A stretch of 64,000 nt of DNA from positions 223,748 through 287,747 of the forward strand of contig NZ_FMWX01000006.1 of NCBI RefSeq assembly GCF_900103265.1. Direction: 5' to 3'. The stretch comes from Sphingomonas sp. NFR15 (GTDB lineage Bacteria; Pseudomonadota; Alphaproteobacteria; Sphingomonadales; Sphingomonadaceae). Made by a program: the position numbers and the translations under genes. A model generated the notes under the pieces. It did not search any database. It had not been told where the DNA came from and saw nothing but the letters and a program-made list of their open reading frames with translations. This document shows positions 17,981 through 26,056 of this stretch, piece by piece (the first letter of the stretch is position 1; every line of letters begins with the position of its first letter).

Positions 17981-18295
17981 TCAGGCGTGGTGGAAGATCA
18001 GCGGCAGCGGCCATTCGCGCGGGCGGTTGTCGGCCTCGACCTCCATCAGCGGCGCCATGTAATCCCACCACCGCTTCATCACCGGATGATCGGGCAGCGT
18101 GTCGCGGGCATTGTCCTCGGTCAGCTTGAGCACCGCGAACAGGCTCAGCGTCGCCTCGTCGAGGAAGATCGAATAATCATAAATCCCGCTCGCGGTGAGC
18201 AGCGCGGAGAGTTCGGGCCAGATCGCGTCGTGGCGCGCGCGATACTCGTCGACCACGCCGGGCTTGAGCTGCATCCTGAAGGCGTGGATCGACAT
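17981..18295 (-). CDS. rhaM: L-rhamnose mutarotase RhaM
   Basis: Interconverts alpha and beta anomers of L-rhamnose so that the cyclic form used by the dehydrogenase stays available. The 104-aa single-domain protein matches family length; conserved features are MQLKPG, YRARHDAIWPEL (catalytic His region) and RWWDYMAPLM. It is divergent from the GntR regulator gene and belongs functionally with rhaT and the LRA genes. Confidence 0.92.
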   Translation of the reverse strand: MSIHAFRMQLKPGVVDEYRARHDAIWPELSALLTASGIYDYSIFLDEATLSLFAVLKLTEDNARDTLPDHPVMKRWWDYMAPLMEVEADNRPREWPLPLIFHHA

Positions 18296-18416
18296 GCGCG
18301 TCCTCTCTCCGATCGTTGACGCGCTATCCTACGGCGGCGCGCGCCGGTCAACGCGTCCGCGCCGATCTCGACAGCGCCGATGGTTGGGAGCATGAGCGCG
18401 CGAGGGGAGAGACGGC

Positions 18417-19133
18417 GTGACCGAAAGACCAAGCGCGGGGGCGGCTCCGCGGATTCATACCAGCATCGCGCGCGATCTCGGCGTCGCGATCGTCAGCGGC
18501 CAGTATCAGCCCGGCGCGGTGCTGCCCGGCGAGATCGAGTTCAGCGCGCAGCTCAAGGTCTCGCGCAGCGCCTATCGCGAGGCGGTGCGGATGCTCGCCG
18601 CCAAGGGGCTGGTCGAGAGCCGCACCAAGACCGGCACCCGCGTCAGCGAACGCGCGCGCTGGAACATGCTCGATCCCGAGGTGCTCGCCTGGGCGTTCGT
18701 CAACGAGCCGCCCGAACCGTTCGTGCGCAGCCTGTTCGAGATGCGGCTGATCGTCGAGCCGGCCGCCGCCGCGCTGGCGGCGGTACGCCGCACCGAGCCG
18801 CAGCTCGCGCGGATGCGGCAGGCGCTGGAGGATATGGGGCGGCACGGCCTCGGCACGCCGGAGGGGCGGCAGGCCGACCAGGATTTCCACAGCGCCATCC
18901 TGCTCGCGACCGGCAACGAACCGCTCGCGGCCCTGTCGAGCACGATCACCGCGGCGGTGCGCTGGACCACCGCGTTCAAATACCGGAAGAACGCGGTGCC
19001 GCGCGACCCGCTCGACGATCATGGCGCGGTGTTCGCGGCGATCGCGGCGGGCGACGCCGCCCGCGCGCGTGAGGCGATGACCGCGCTGGTTTCGCTCGCG
19101 CTCGAGGACACGAGCACGGTGCTGGGCGAGTGA
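18417..19133 (+). CDS. GntR-family (FadR/FCD) regulator of hexuronate genes
   Basis: DNA-binding regulator, 238 aa, GTG start preceded by AGGGGAGAG. N-terminal winged helix (VLPGEIEFSAQLKVSRSAYR, about residues 40-60) and a C-terminal all-helical FCD domain with typical metal-ligand segments (QDFHSAILLATGN, DDHGAVFAAIAAGD). FCD regulators such as UxuR/ExuR control hexuronate genes, and the immediate downstream genes are uxaA, an ExuT-like transporter, uxaC and a hexuronate reductase. Repeated TTRTCTGAGT sequences before these genes are candidate binding sites. Confidence 0.88.
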   Translation: MTERPSAGAAPRIHTSIARDLGVAIVSGQYQPGAVLPGEIEFSAQLKVSRSAYREAVRMLAAKGLVESRTKTGTRVSERARWNMLDPEVLAWAFVNEPPEPFVRSLFEMRLIVEPAAAALAAVRRTEPQLARMRQALEDMGRHGLGTPEGRQADQDFHSAILLATGNEPLAALSSTITAAVRWTTAFKYRKNAVPRDPLDDHGAVFAAIAAGDAARAREAMTALVSLALEDTSTVLGE

Positions 19134-19160
19134 CGCCGGCTTGAAAAAGCCAGGCGCGTC

Positions 19161-19177
19161 TATTACTCAGACAATAG
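19161..19177. promoter_or_regulatory. Candidate regulator site upstream of uxaA
   Basis: TATTACTCAGACAATAG lies 10 bases before the uxaA start. Its core ACTCAGACAA (19165-19174) is, on the other strand, TTGTCTGAGT, almost identical to TTATCTGAGT upstream of the transporter at 20704. TATT-N8-AATA forms the outer symmetry. It probably binds the adjacent GntR regulator. Confidence 0.45.
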
Positions 19178-19186
19178 AGGTGTGAA

Positions 19187-20665
19187 ATGCGAGCGATCAA
19201 GGTTGACCCGCGCGACGATGTCGCGGTGGCGATGGAAGCGTTGCCGGCGGGCGATCTCGTCACGGTCGGCGGTGTGGACGTGCGGCTGGCCGAGGATATT
19301 CCCGCCGGCCATAAATTTGCCGTGACACCGGTAACAGCCGGGCGGCCGGTGCTGCGCTATGGCTTCCCGATCGGAACCGCGCGCGCGGACATCGCGCCGG
19401 GCGCGCATGTCCACACGCACAATGTCGCGACCGCGCTCGCCACCGCCGGCGCGTACCGCTACGCGCCCGTCGCGGCCGCGCCCGCGGCCGCGCCGAGCGC
19501 GCGCACGTTCGAAGGCTATCTCCGCGCCGACGGATCGGTGGGGACGCGCAACGAGATCTGGATCATCCCCTCGGTCGGCTGCGTCGGGCGCACGGCGGAG
19601 CGGCTCGCCGCGCGCGCCGGGGGCGATCTGCCCGCCGGGGTCGACGGCGTCGTCGCCTTCCCGCATCCGTTCGGCTGCTCGCAGCTCGGCGACGATCTCG
19701 CCGGCACGACGCGCGTGCTCGCGGCGCTCGCCTGCCACCCCAATGCCGGCGGCGTGCTGCTGCTTGGCCTCGGCTGCGAATCGAACCAGCTCAGCGGCAT
19801 GCTCGAACTGATCCCGCCCGAACGGCGCGACCGGATCCGCGTGGTCGGCGCGCAGGCGTCCGCCGATGAAATGGCCGAAGGACTGGCCGCGATCGCCGAA
19901 CTGGTCGCGCTCGCCGCGCGGGACCGGCGCAGCACGGTGCCGCTCTCCGCGCTCACGCTCGGGGTGAAGTGCGGCGGCTCGGACGGGTTGAGCGGCCTCA
20001 CCGCCAATCCGGTGATCGGCCGCATCGCCGACCGCGTCGGCGATGCTGGCGGGCGCGTGCTGCTCACCGAAATCCCCGAGATCTTCGGTGCGGAGCAATT
20101 GCTGATGGATCGCTGCACCAGCCGCGAGACATTCGACGCGCTGGTCTCGCTGGTCAACGGCTTCAAGGACTATTTCGTCCGCAACGGCGAGCCGGTCTCC
20201 GAAAACCCCAGCCCCGGCAACATCCGGGGCGGCATCACCACGCTGGAGGAAAAGTCGCTCGGCGCGGTGCAGAAGGGCGGGCACGTTCCCGTCACGGACG
20301 TGCTGCCCTATGCCGGGCGCGTGCGCCGCGCCGGGCTGACCTTGCTGGAGGCACCGGGCAACGACGCCGTCTCGACCACCGCGCTCGCGGCCGCGGGGGC
20401 GACGATGACCCTGTTCTCGACCGGGCGCGGCACGCCGCTCGGCAGCCCGGTGCCGACCGTCAAGATCGCCTCCAACGCGGCGCTCGCGGCGGCCAAGCCG
20501 GGCTGGATCGATTTCGACGCGGGCGCCGTGCTCGACGATGGTCTCGACGTCGCCGCCGACCGGCTGCTCGACCGGATCGTCGCGATCGCCTCGGGCGCGC
20601 GCACCCGCAATGAGGTCAACGAGGAACGCGCCATCGCGATCTGGAAGCGCGGTGTGACGCTGTAG
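19187..20665 (+). CDS. uxaA: Altronate dehydratase
   Basis: Dehydrates D-altronate to KDG in the galacturonate pathway. The 492-aa protein combines an N-terminal SAF domain (about residues 1-95, ending AHVHTHNV) with the large UxaA catalytic domain, including GYLRADGSVGTRNEIWIIPS, HPFGCSQLGDD, LGLGCESNQ, LGVKCGGSDGLSG and the metal-site GNIRGGITTLEEKS. Length and domain order are as in E. coli UxaA. It is the first structural gene after the GntR regulator. Confidence 0.93.
   Translation: MRAIKVDPRDDVAVAMEALPAGDLVTVGGVDVRLAEDIPAGHKFAVTPVTAGRPVLRYGFPIGTARADIAPGAHVHTHNVATALATAGAYRYAPVAAAPAAAPSARTFEGYLRADGSVGTRNEIWIIPSVGCVGRTAERLAARAGGDLPAGVDGVVAFPHPFGCSQLGDDLAGTTRVLAALACHPNAGGVLLLGLGCESNQLSGMLELIPPERRDRIRVVGAQASADEMAEGLAAIAELVALAARDRRSTVPLSALTLGVKCGGSDGLSGLTANPVIGRIADRVGDAGGRVLLTEIPEIFGAEQLLMDRCTSRETFDALVSLVNGFKDYFVRNGEPVSENPSPGNIRGGITTLEEKSLGAVQKGGHVPVTDVLPYAGRVRRAGLTLLEAPGNDAVSTTALAAAGATMTLFSTGRGTPLGSPVPTVKIASNAALAAAKPGWIDFDAGAVLDDGLDVAADRLLDRIVAIASGARTRNEVNEERAIAIWKRGVTL
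19323..19332. promoter_or_regulatory. Intragenic TGACACCGGT site in uxaA
   Basis: The decamer found upstream of kduI recurs 136 bases inside uxaA (residues PVTPVTAG). It could be coincidental in coding DNA; it is listed because all three copies found are near the start of a uronate gene. Confidence 0.25.
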
Positions 20666-20703
20666 CCCAAGGCAAAGCGGCTATACATGTCCCGGAAACC
20701 GCA

Positions 20704-20713
20704 TTATCTGAGT
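20704..20713. promoter_or_regulatory. Candidate regulator site TTATCTGAGT upstream of transporter
   Basis: It lies 53 bases before the transporter start in the 100-base gap after uxaA and matches 9 of 10 bases with the inverted copy before uxaA. A separate promoter for the transporter is therefore plausible. Confidence 0.4.
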
Positions 20714-20765
20714 CGCAATTCCACATCATGAAAGCATGCCGGTAGATCATGCGAAGGGGAGAGCG

Positions 20766-22073
20766 ATGACGGCAGCCGACGCGGAAAAACTGACACCGGT
20801 GTCTCATCCGACGCCCCCGAGCGGCCGCTATCGCTGGGTGATCTGCGGGCTGTTGTTCGCCGTCACCGCGATCAATTACGTCGATCGCCAGATGATCGGC
20901 GTGCTCAAGCCCGTGCTGGCGAGCGATCTGCACTGGTCCGAGATCGACTATGCCAATGTCGTCTTCTGGTTCCAGGCGGCCTATGCGATCGGCTATATCG
21001 GTTTCGGCCGCTTCGTCGACGTGGTCGGCGCGCGCGTGGGCTATGCGGTCGCCTTCGCGATCTGGACCGCCGCGCACATCGCGCACGGCGCCGTCAACAC
21101 GATCACCCAGTTCGCGATCGCGCGCTTCGCGCTCGGCATCGGCGAATCGGGCAACTTCCCGGTCGCGATCCGCGCCGTCACCGAATGGTTCCCGGCGCGC
21201 GAACGTGCCTTCGCGATCGGCGTGTTCAACGCGGGATCGAACGTCGGCGCGATCGTCACGCCGCTGCTGGTGCCGTGGCTGGTCGCGCTATACGCCGGCA
21301 ACTGGCGGCCGGCGTTCGTCATCACCGGCGTCGTCAGCCTGATATGGCTGGTCGCGTGGGTGATCCTGTACCGCTCGCCCGCGAAACACGCGCGCGTCTC
21401 CCCCGAGGAGCGCGCCTGGATCGAGCAGGATCCCGCCGATCCGACCACGCCGATGCGCTGGCGCGACATCGTGCGGTTCCGCGAGACCTGGGCCTATGCG
21501 GCGGCCAAGTTCTGCATCGATCCGGTCTGGTGGTTCTATCTGTTCTGGCTGCCGGGGTATCTCGGCGAACGCTATCACCTCGATCTCAAATCGTTCGGGC
21601 CGCCGCTGGTCGCGGTATATCTGATGTCGGATATCGGTTCGGTCGCGGGCGGCTGGCTGTCGGGCCGGATGATGAAGGCGGGCTGGAGCGTCAACGCGGC
21701 GCGCAAGACGACGATGCTGATCTGCGCCTGCGCGATCCTGCCGATCTTCGCGGTGCAATCTGTCGATAATCTCTGGGTGGCGGTGTTCATCATCGGTCTG
21801 GCGACCGCCGGGCACCAGGCGTTTTCGGCGAACCTCTACACCCTGCCGTCCGATCTGTTCCCGCGATCGGCGGTCGGATCGGTGATCGGCATCGGCGGCG
21901 CGATCGGCGGGGTCGGGGGCATGCTGTTCTCGCTCTATGTCGGCCGCGTGCTTCAGGAGCTTGGCAGTTACGCGCCGATCTTCCTCGTCGCCGCCGCCGC
22001 CTATTTCGTCGCGCTGCTGATCGTGCAGGTGCTGTCGCCACGGCTCGCCCGCGTGACGATCGAGGCCGCATGA
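20766..22073 (+). CDS. ExuT-like hexuronate MFS transporter
   Basis: Inner-membrane importer of the anion:cation symporter (ACS) branch of MFS, 435 aa with about 12 hydrophobic helices. ACS hallmarks include ITAINYVDRQMIGVLKPVL, IGESGNFPVAIRAVTEWFP and FNAGSNVGAIVTPL. Placed between uxaA and uxaC, galacturonate or glucuronate is the likely substrate. The ATG at 20766 follows AGGGGAGAG; an upstream in-frame ATG at 20736 lacks it. The first codons contain a perfect 12-bp palindrome. Confidence 0.88.
   Translation: MTAADAEKLTPVSHPTPPSGRYRWVICGLLFAVTAINYVDRQMIGVLKPVLASDLHWSEIDYANVVFWFQAAYAIGYIGFGRFVDVVGARVGYAVAFAIWTAAHIAHGAVNTITQFAIARFALGIGESGNFPVAIRAVTEWFPARERAFAIGVFNAGSNVGAIVTPLLVPWLVALYAGNWRPAFVITGVVSLIWLVAWVILYRSPAKHARVSPEERAWIEQDPADPTTPMRWRDIVRFRETWAYAAAKFCIDPVWWFYLFWLPGYLGERYHLDLKSFGPPLVAVYLMSDIGSVAGGWLSGRMMKAGWSVNAARKTTMLICACAILPIFAVQSVDNLWVAVFIIGLATAGHQAFSANLYTLPSDLFPRSAVGSVIGIGGAIGGVGGMLFSLYVGRVLQELGSYAPIFLVAAAAYFVALLIVQVLSPRLARVTIEAA
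20792..20803. promoter_or_regulatory. Perfect palindrome GACACCGGTGTC in transporter 5' coding region
   Basis: A 12-bp perfect inverted repeat with central CG, codons 10-13 of the transporter. It is the complete form of the half-site before kduI (2430). LacI-family operators have this shape; an operator shortly downstream of a start codon could block elongation. Confidence 0.4.
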
Positions 22074-22077
22074 AATT

Positions 22078-22088
22078 GGTCAGACACC
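22078..22088. promoter_or_regulatory. Related site GGTCAGACACC before uxaC
   Basis: On the minus strand it reads GGTGTCTGACC, sharing TCTGA with the two sites before uxaA and the transporter. It starts just after the transporter stop, 80 bases before uxaC. Weaker than the other two. Confidence 0.3.
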
Positions 22089-22158
22089 GCTCTTCCCGCG
22101 CCGCGCCCGCGCGGGTAAGGCTTGCCCATCGCTCTCCCGTATCGGACCTGTCGCCCGC

Positions 22159-23571
22159 ATGACAAAACCGCTCACGCTCCACCCCGATCGGCTGTTCCCC
22201 GCCGAGCCGACCGTTCGCGAGATCGCGCGGCGGCTCTACGCTGGCGTCGCCGATCTGCCGATCGTCAGCCCGCACGGCCATACCGATCCGGCGTGGTTCG
22301 CGACCGATGCGCCGTTCAGCGATCCCTCGTCGCTGCTGATCGTGCCCGATCACTATGTGTTCCGCATGCTGTTCAGCCAGGGCGTCGCGCTCGAGACGCT
22401 CGGCGTGCCGACCGTCGACGGCAGCCTGACCGAGACCGATTCGCGCAAGATCTGGCACCTGCTCGCCAGCAACTATCATCTGTTCCGTGGCACGCCCTCG
22501 CGGATGTGGCTCGACTGGGTGTTCTCGGCGGTGTTCGGGCTCGACGTGCTGCTCGAACCCGAAACGGCCGACCTGTATTACGACACGATCGACGCCGCAT
22601 TGAAGACCGAGGCGTTCCGCCCGCGCGCGCTGTTCGAACGCTTCAACATCGAGGTGATCGCGACCACCGAAAGCCCGCTTGATCCGCTCGCCCACCATGC
22701 CGCGATCCGCGCGAGCGGCTGGGGCGGGCGCGTCGTCACCGCTTATCGCCCCGATCCGGTGGTCGATCCCGAGGCGGCCAAGTTCGCCGACAACGTCCGC
22801 CGTTTCGGCGAGACCGCCGGCGAAGACGTGTCCACCTGGGAGGGCTATCTCGCCGCGCACCGCTTCCACCGCGCGCGCTTCCGCGAAGCCGGCGCGACCT
22901 CGACCGACCACGGCCATCCCTCGGCGCGCACCGCCGATCTCTCGCCCGAGGATGCCGCCGCGCTCTACGCGCGGGTGCTGGCGGGGGCGACGGCGGAGGA
23001 CGCCGAGCTGTTCCGCGCGCAGATGCTCACCGAGATGGCGCGGATGAGCACCGAGGACGGCATGGTGATGCAGCTTCACCCCGGCGTCCACCGCAACCAC
23101 AATGCCGCCGTGCTCGCGCGGTTCGGCCGCGACAAGGGCGCCGACATCCCGACGCAGGGCGAGTTCGTGGTGTCGCTCAAGCCGCTGCTCGACCGGTTCG
23201 GCACCGATCCCCGGCTGACGCTGATCCTCTTCACGCTCGACGAGGATGTTTACAGCCGCGAACTGGCGCCGCTCGCCGGCCATTATCCCTGTCTGCGGCT
23301 CGGCCCGCCGTGGTGGTTCCACGACAGCCCCGAGGGCATGCGCCGCTTCCGCGAGCGGACCACCGAGACGGCAGGCTTCTACAACACGGTCGGTTTCAAC
23401 GACGATACCCGCGCGTTCCTGTCGATTCCGGCGCGGCACGATGTCGCGCGGCGGATGGATTGCGTGTGGCTCGCGCAGCTCGTCGCCGAGCATCGTTTGC
23501 CCGAGGACGAGGCGCATGACGTCGCGCGCGCGCTCGCCTATGATCTCGCCAAAGCGGCGTACAAGCTGTGA
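22159..23571 (+). CDS. uxaC: Glucuronate/galacturonate isomerase
   Basis: Isomerises D-galacturonate to D-tagaturonate (or D-glucuronate to D-fructuronate), first cytoplasmic step of the branch. The 470-aa product has the UxaC amidohydrolase-fold blocks SPHGHTDPAWFATD, FRGTPSRMWLDWVF, QLHPGVHRNHN and GPPWWFHDSPEGM. Its stop overlaps the GTG start of the reductase, so isomerase and reductase are made together. Confidence 0.95.
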   Translation: MTKPLTLHPDRLFPAEPTVREIARRLYAGVADLPIVSPHGHTDPAWFATDAPFSDPSSLLIVPDHYVFRMLFSQGVALETLGVPTVDGSLTETDSRKIWHLLASNYHLFRGTPSRMWLDWVFSAVFGLDVLLEPETADLYYDTIDAALKTEAFRPRALFERFNIEVIATTESPLDPLAHHAAIRASGWGGRVVTAYRPDPVVDPEAAKFADNVRRFGETAGEDVSTWEGYLAAHRFHRARFREAGATSTDHGHPSARTADLSPEDAAALYARVLAGATAEDAELFRAQMLTEMARMSTEDGMVMQLHPGVHRNHNAAVLARFGRDKGADIPTQGEFVVSLKPLLDRFGTDPRLTLILFTLDEDVYSRELAPLAGHYPCLRLGPPWWFHDSPEGMRRFRERTTETAGFYNTVGFNDDTRAFLSIPARHDVARRMDCVWLAQLVAEHRLPEDEAHDVARALAYDLAKAAYKL

Positions 23572-25016
23572 GGCTCTCGACCGAAGCCCTCGCCGGCCTG
23601 CCCGCCGAAATCGCGCGTCCGGCCTATGACCGAAGCGCGGTGAAGCGCGGTGTCGTCCATCTCGGCATCGGCGCGTTCCACCGCGCGCATCAGGCGGCCT
23701 ATTTCGAGGCGGCCTTGGCGGCGGGCGATTTGCGCTGGGGCATCACCTCGGTGTCGCTGCGCTCGGGCAGCGTGCGCGATCAGCTCGCGCCGCAGGATTG
23801 CCTTTACGCCCTGGTGGTTCGCGATGGCGACGCGCGCAGCGTGTCGATCATCGGTGCCGAACAGGCGGTGCTGGTCGCGCCCGAAGACCCCGCCGCCGTC
23901 GTCGCCGCGCTCGCGCATCCCGATGCGCGGATCGTCACGCTGACGATCACCGAGAAGGGCTATAAGCTCGATCGCGCCAAGGGCACTTTGCTCGCCGACG
24001 ATGCCGATGTCGCCGCCGATTGCGCATCGCTCGCCGCGCCGCGTACCGCGCCGGGCTTCCTAGCCGCCGGCCTCGCCGCGCGCCGCAGCGCCGGGCTCGG
24101 CCCGCTGACGGTGATCTCGTGCGACAATCTGCCCCACAATGGCGCGTTGCTGCGCGAAGCCGTGCTGGCGGTGGCGCGCGCCAACGATCCCGCGCTCGCT
24201 GAGTGGATCGCCGCCGAAGTGGCGTTCCCCGCCTCGATGATCGACCGCATCGTTCCCGCCACCACCGACGCCGATGTCGCTGCGCTCGCCGCCGATCTCG
24301 GTGTGGAGGACCGCGCCATGGTCAAGACCGAGCCGTTCAGCCAGTGGGTGATCGAGGACCATTTCGTCACCGAACGTCCTGATTTCGCCGCGCTTGGCGT
24401 ACAACTCACCCAGGCGGTCGCGCCATGGGAGGATGCCAAGCTGCGGCTGCTCAACGGCGCGCATTCGGGGATCGCCTATCTCGGCGCGCTTGGCGGCGAC
24501 GCGTTCGTCCATGAGTTCGTCGCGACTCCGGCTGGGCGCGGCTTCGTCGATGCGCTGTGGGACGAGGCGCAGACCACGCTCGATCCGCCCGAGGGGCTCG
24601 ACATCGCCGCCTATCGCACCGCGCTGATGGGCCGCTTCGCCAACAGCGCGCTCCAGCACCGCACCCGTCAGATCGCGATGGACGGCTCGCAGAAACTCCC
24701 CCAGCGGCTGCTCGCGACGATCGCGGTGCGGCGGACGGCGGGCGCTCCCGTGGATGCGCTCGCGCTGGCGGTGGCGGCGTGGATGCGCTGGCAGGCGGGC
24801 GTCACCGATGCCGGCGAGACGTTCACGGTCGACGATCCCGCCGTCGAGACGCTTGGCGCGTTGTCGGCCGGAGCGTCGGATACGGGGGCGCGGGTGGATG
24901 CGCTGCTCGGATTCTTCGGCTTCGCGGCGGATGCCGAGGTGCGTGGGACGTTGGTGCGCCACCTGACCACACTCGAAACCGACGGCGCGCGGGCGGCGGT
25001 GGGCCGGTTCGGCTGA
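23568..25016 (+). CDS. uxuB: Tagaturonate/fructuronate reductase (mannitol dehydrogenase family)
   Basis: NAD-dependent polyol dehydrogenase-family protein, 482 aa. N-terminal VHLGIGAFHRAHQAAYFE is the UxuB/MtlD-like nucleotide-binding block; the catalytic region shows TEPFSQWVIEDHF and KLRLLNGAHSGIAYLG. By sequence it is nearer UxuB (fructuronate reductase) than E. coli UxaB as far as I can judge, yet the window contains uxaA (altronate dehydratase) and no uxuA (mannonate dehydratase). In this setting reduction of tagaturonate to altronate is the expected job. The GTG start overlaps the uxaC stop. Confidence 0.82.
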   Translation: MRLSTEALAGLPAEIARPAYDRSAVKRGVVHLGIGAFHRAHQAAYFEAALAAGDLRWGITSVSLRSGSVRDQLAPQDCLYALVVRDGDARSVSIIGAEQAVLVAPEDPAAVVAALAHPDARIVTLTITEKGYKLDRAKGTLLADDADVAADCASLAAPRTAPGFLAAGLAARRSAGLGPLTVISCDNLPHNGALLREAVLAVARANDPALAEWIAAEVAFPASMIDRIVPATTDADVAALAADLGVEDRAMVKTEPFSQWVIEDHFVTERPDFAALGVQLTQAVAPWEDAKLRLLNGAHSGIAYLGALGGDAFVHEFVATPAGRGFVDALWDEAQTTLDPPEGLDIAAYRTALMGRFANSALQHRTRQIAMDGSQKLPQRLLATIAVRRTAGAPVDALALAVAAWMRWQAGVTDAGETFTVDDPAVETLGALSAGASDTGARVDALLGFFGFAADAEVRGTLVRHLTTLETDGARAAVGRFG

Positions 25017-25042
25017 TCTTTCCTAATCAGACGCGCACCATT

Positions 25043-25132
25043 CCCCGTTCGCCCTGAGCTTGTCGAAGGGCGTGCCAGATATGCCGCGTTGCGCGTGGCG
25101 CACGTGCTTCGACAAGCTCAGCACGATCGGGG
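25043..25132. repeat. Dispersed palindromic repeat unit (family A)
   Basis: Arms CCCCGTTCGCCCTGAGCTTG.. and ..CAAGCTCAGCACGATCGGGG. Located between the convergent uxuB-like and FAH-family genes. Confidence 0.85.
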
Positions 25133-25143
25133 GAAGGACAGCG

Positions 25144-25995
25144 TTAGAGCAGCCCCGCCTTCACCCGCACCCTTGGCGCGAAGGCGATCGGGTTGCGCAT
25201 CGGCAGCGTGAAGCCGGTTGCGGTCGCTTCGAACGCATCGTCGGGCTGGGTGCGCACCGCATCCTCGGCGGCGCTGCTCGCGCCGACGAAGAAATGCACC
25301 AGCACGTCGCCGGGACGACCGACGATGCCGCCCTCAAACCGGCGGCGTTCGAGTTCGGCCATTGGATGCGGCAGATGCGCGTCGCCCGCGCCGAAGCGGC
25401 GCTCGCGCTCGACCACGCCGTCGCGGAGCAGGCGGCTCGTCACCGTGATCTCGTGCGGCAATTCGCCGAGCCGCACCTCGGGGCCGAGCGCGGTCGGGCG
25501 CGGGCTGAGCTGCGCGGGGAAATGGCGGTGCGTGCGCGCGGCGGCGTGATCGTGGAAGCGGTTGCCGAGCACGAAGCCGATCCGCACGGGCGCGCGATCC
25601 GCCGCGATCAGATACAGGCCGGCGATCTCGGGCCGCTCGCTGCCGTCGAGCGCGAATTCGGGCACCGTCAGTACCGTGCCCGGGCCGGTCAGCGAACGCC
25701 CGTCGCCGCGATAGCGCCAGCCCGAACCGCGCCCCGCCGCCGCCGCGCCGCTGTCGCTGACATGCAGCCGCGTGGGATCGGGCAGGTCGATCGGCGCGAG
25801 CAGCCGCACCATGCGCAGGTTGAGCGGCTCGCCCAGCCGGGCTTCCGCGAGCTCGGCGAGCGGTACGCCGGTGTCCAGCGCATGTTCGGCGAGATCGGCG
25901 AGCGTGGCGGCGCCCTTGATGCGCCGGGCGAAGCCGCCGATCAGCGCGGCGACCCCGCGCGCGCCGTCTTCGAACTGGATCAGGCTGTCGATCAT
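25144..25995 (-). CDS. FAH-family protein (AraD1/GguC-like)
   Basis: The 283-aa protein has fumarylacetoacetate-hydrolase-like blocks: LGNRFHDHAAARTHRHFPAQ, LGPEVRLGELP and a C-terminal GDVLVHFFVGASSAAEDAV. It resembles the GguC/AraD1 group often found in sugar-acid clusters. The ATG at 25995 is preceded by AAGGCGGG; the frame stays open further upstream but that part is low-complexity. It is 61 bases downstream of bioA and convergent with the uronate operon, so it may belong to either. The reaction is not assignable from sequence alone. Confidence 0.7.
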   Translation of the reverse strand: MIDSLIQFEDGARGVAALIGGFARRIKGAATLADLAEHALDTGVPLAELAEARLGEPLNLRMVRLLAPIDLPDPTRLHVSDSGAAAAGRGSGWRYRGDGRSLTGPGTVLTVPEFALDGSERPEIAGLYLIAADRAPVRIGFVLGNRFHDHAAARTHRHFPAQLSPRPTALGPEVRLGELPHEITVTSRLLRDGVVERERRFGAGDAHLPHPMAELERRRFEGGIVGRPGDVLVHFFVGASSAAEDAVRTQPDDAFEATATGFTLPMRNPIAFAPRVRVKAGLL

Positions 25996-26056
25996 CCCGC
26001 CTTCGCGTCCCTCGGCGCCGAAGCTACTCCGCGCGCGCGCCGGGTCAATCGCTTTG

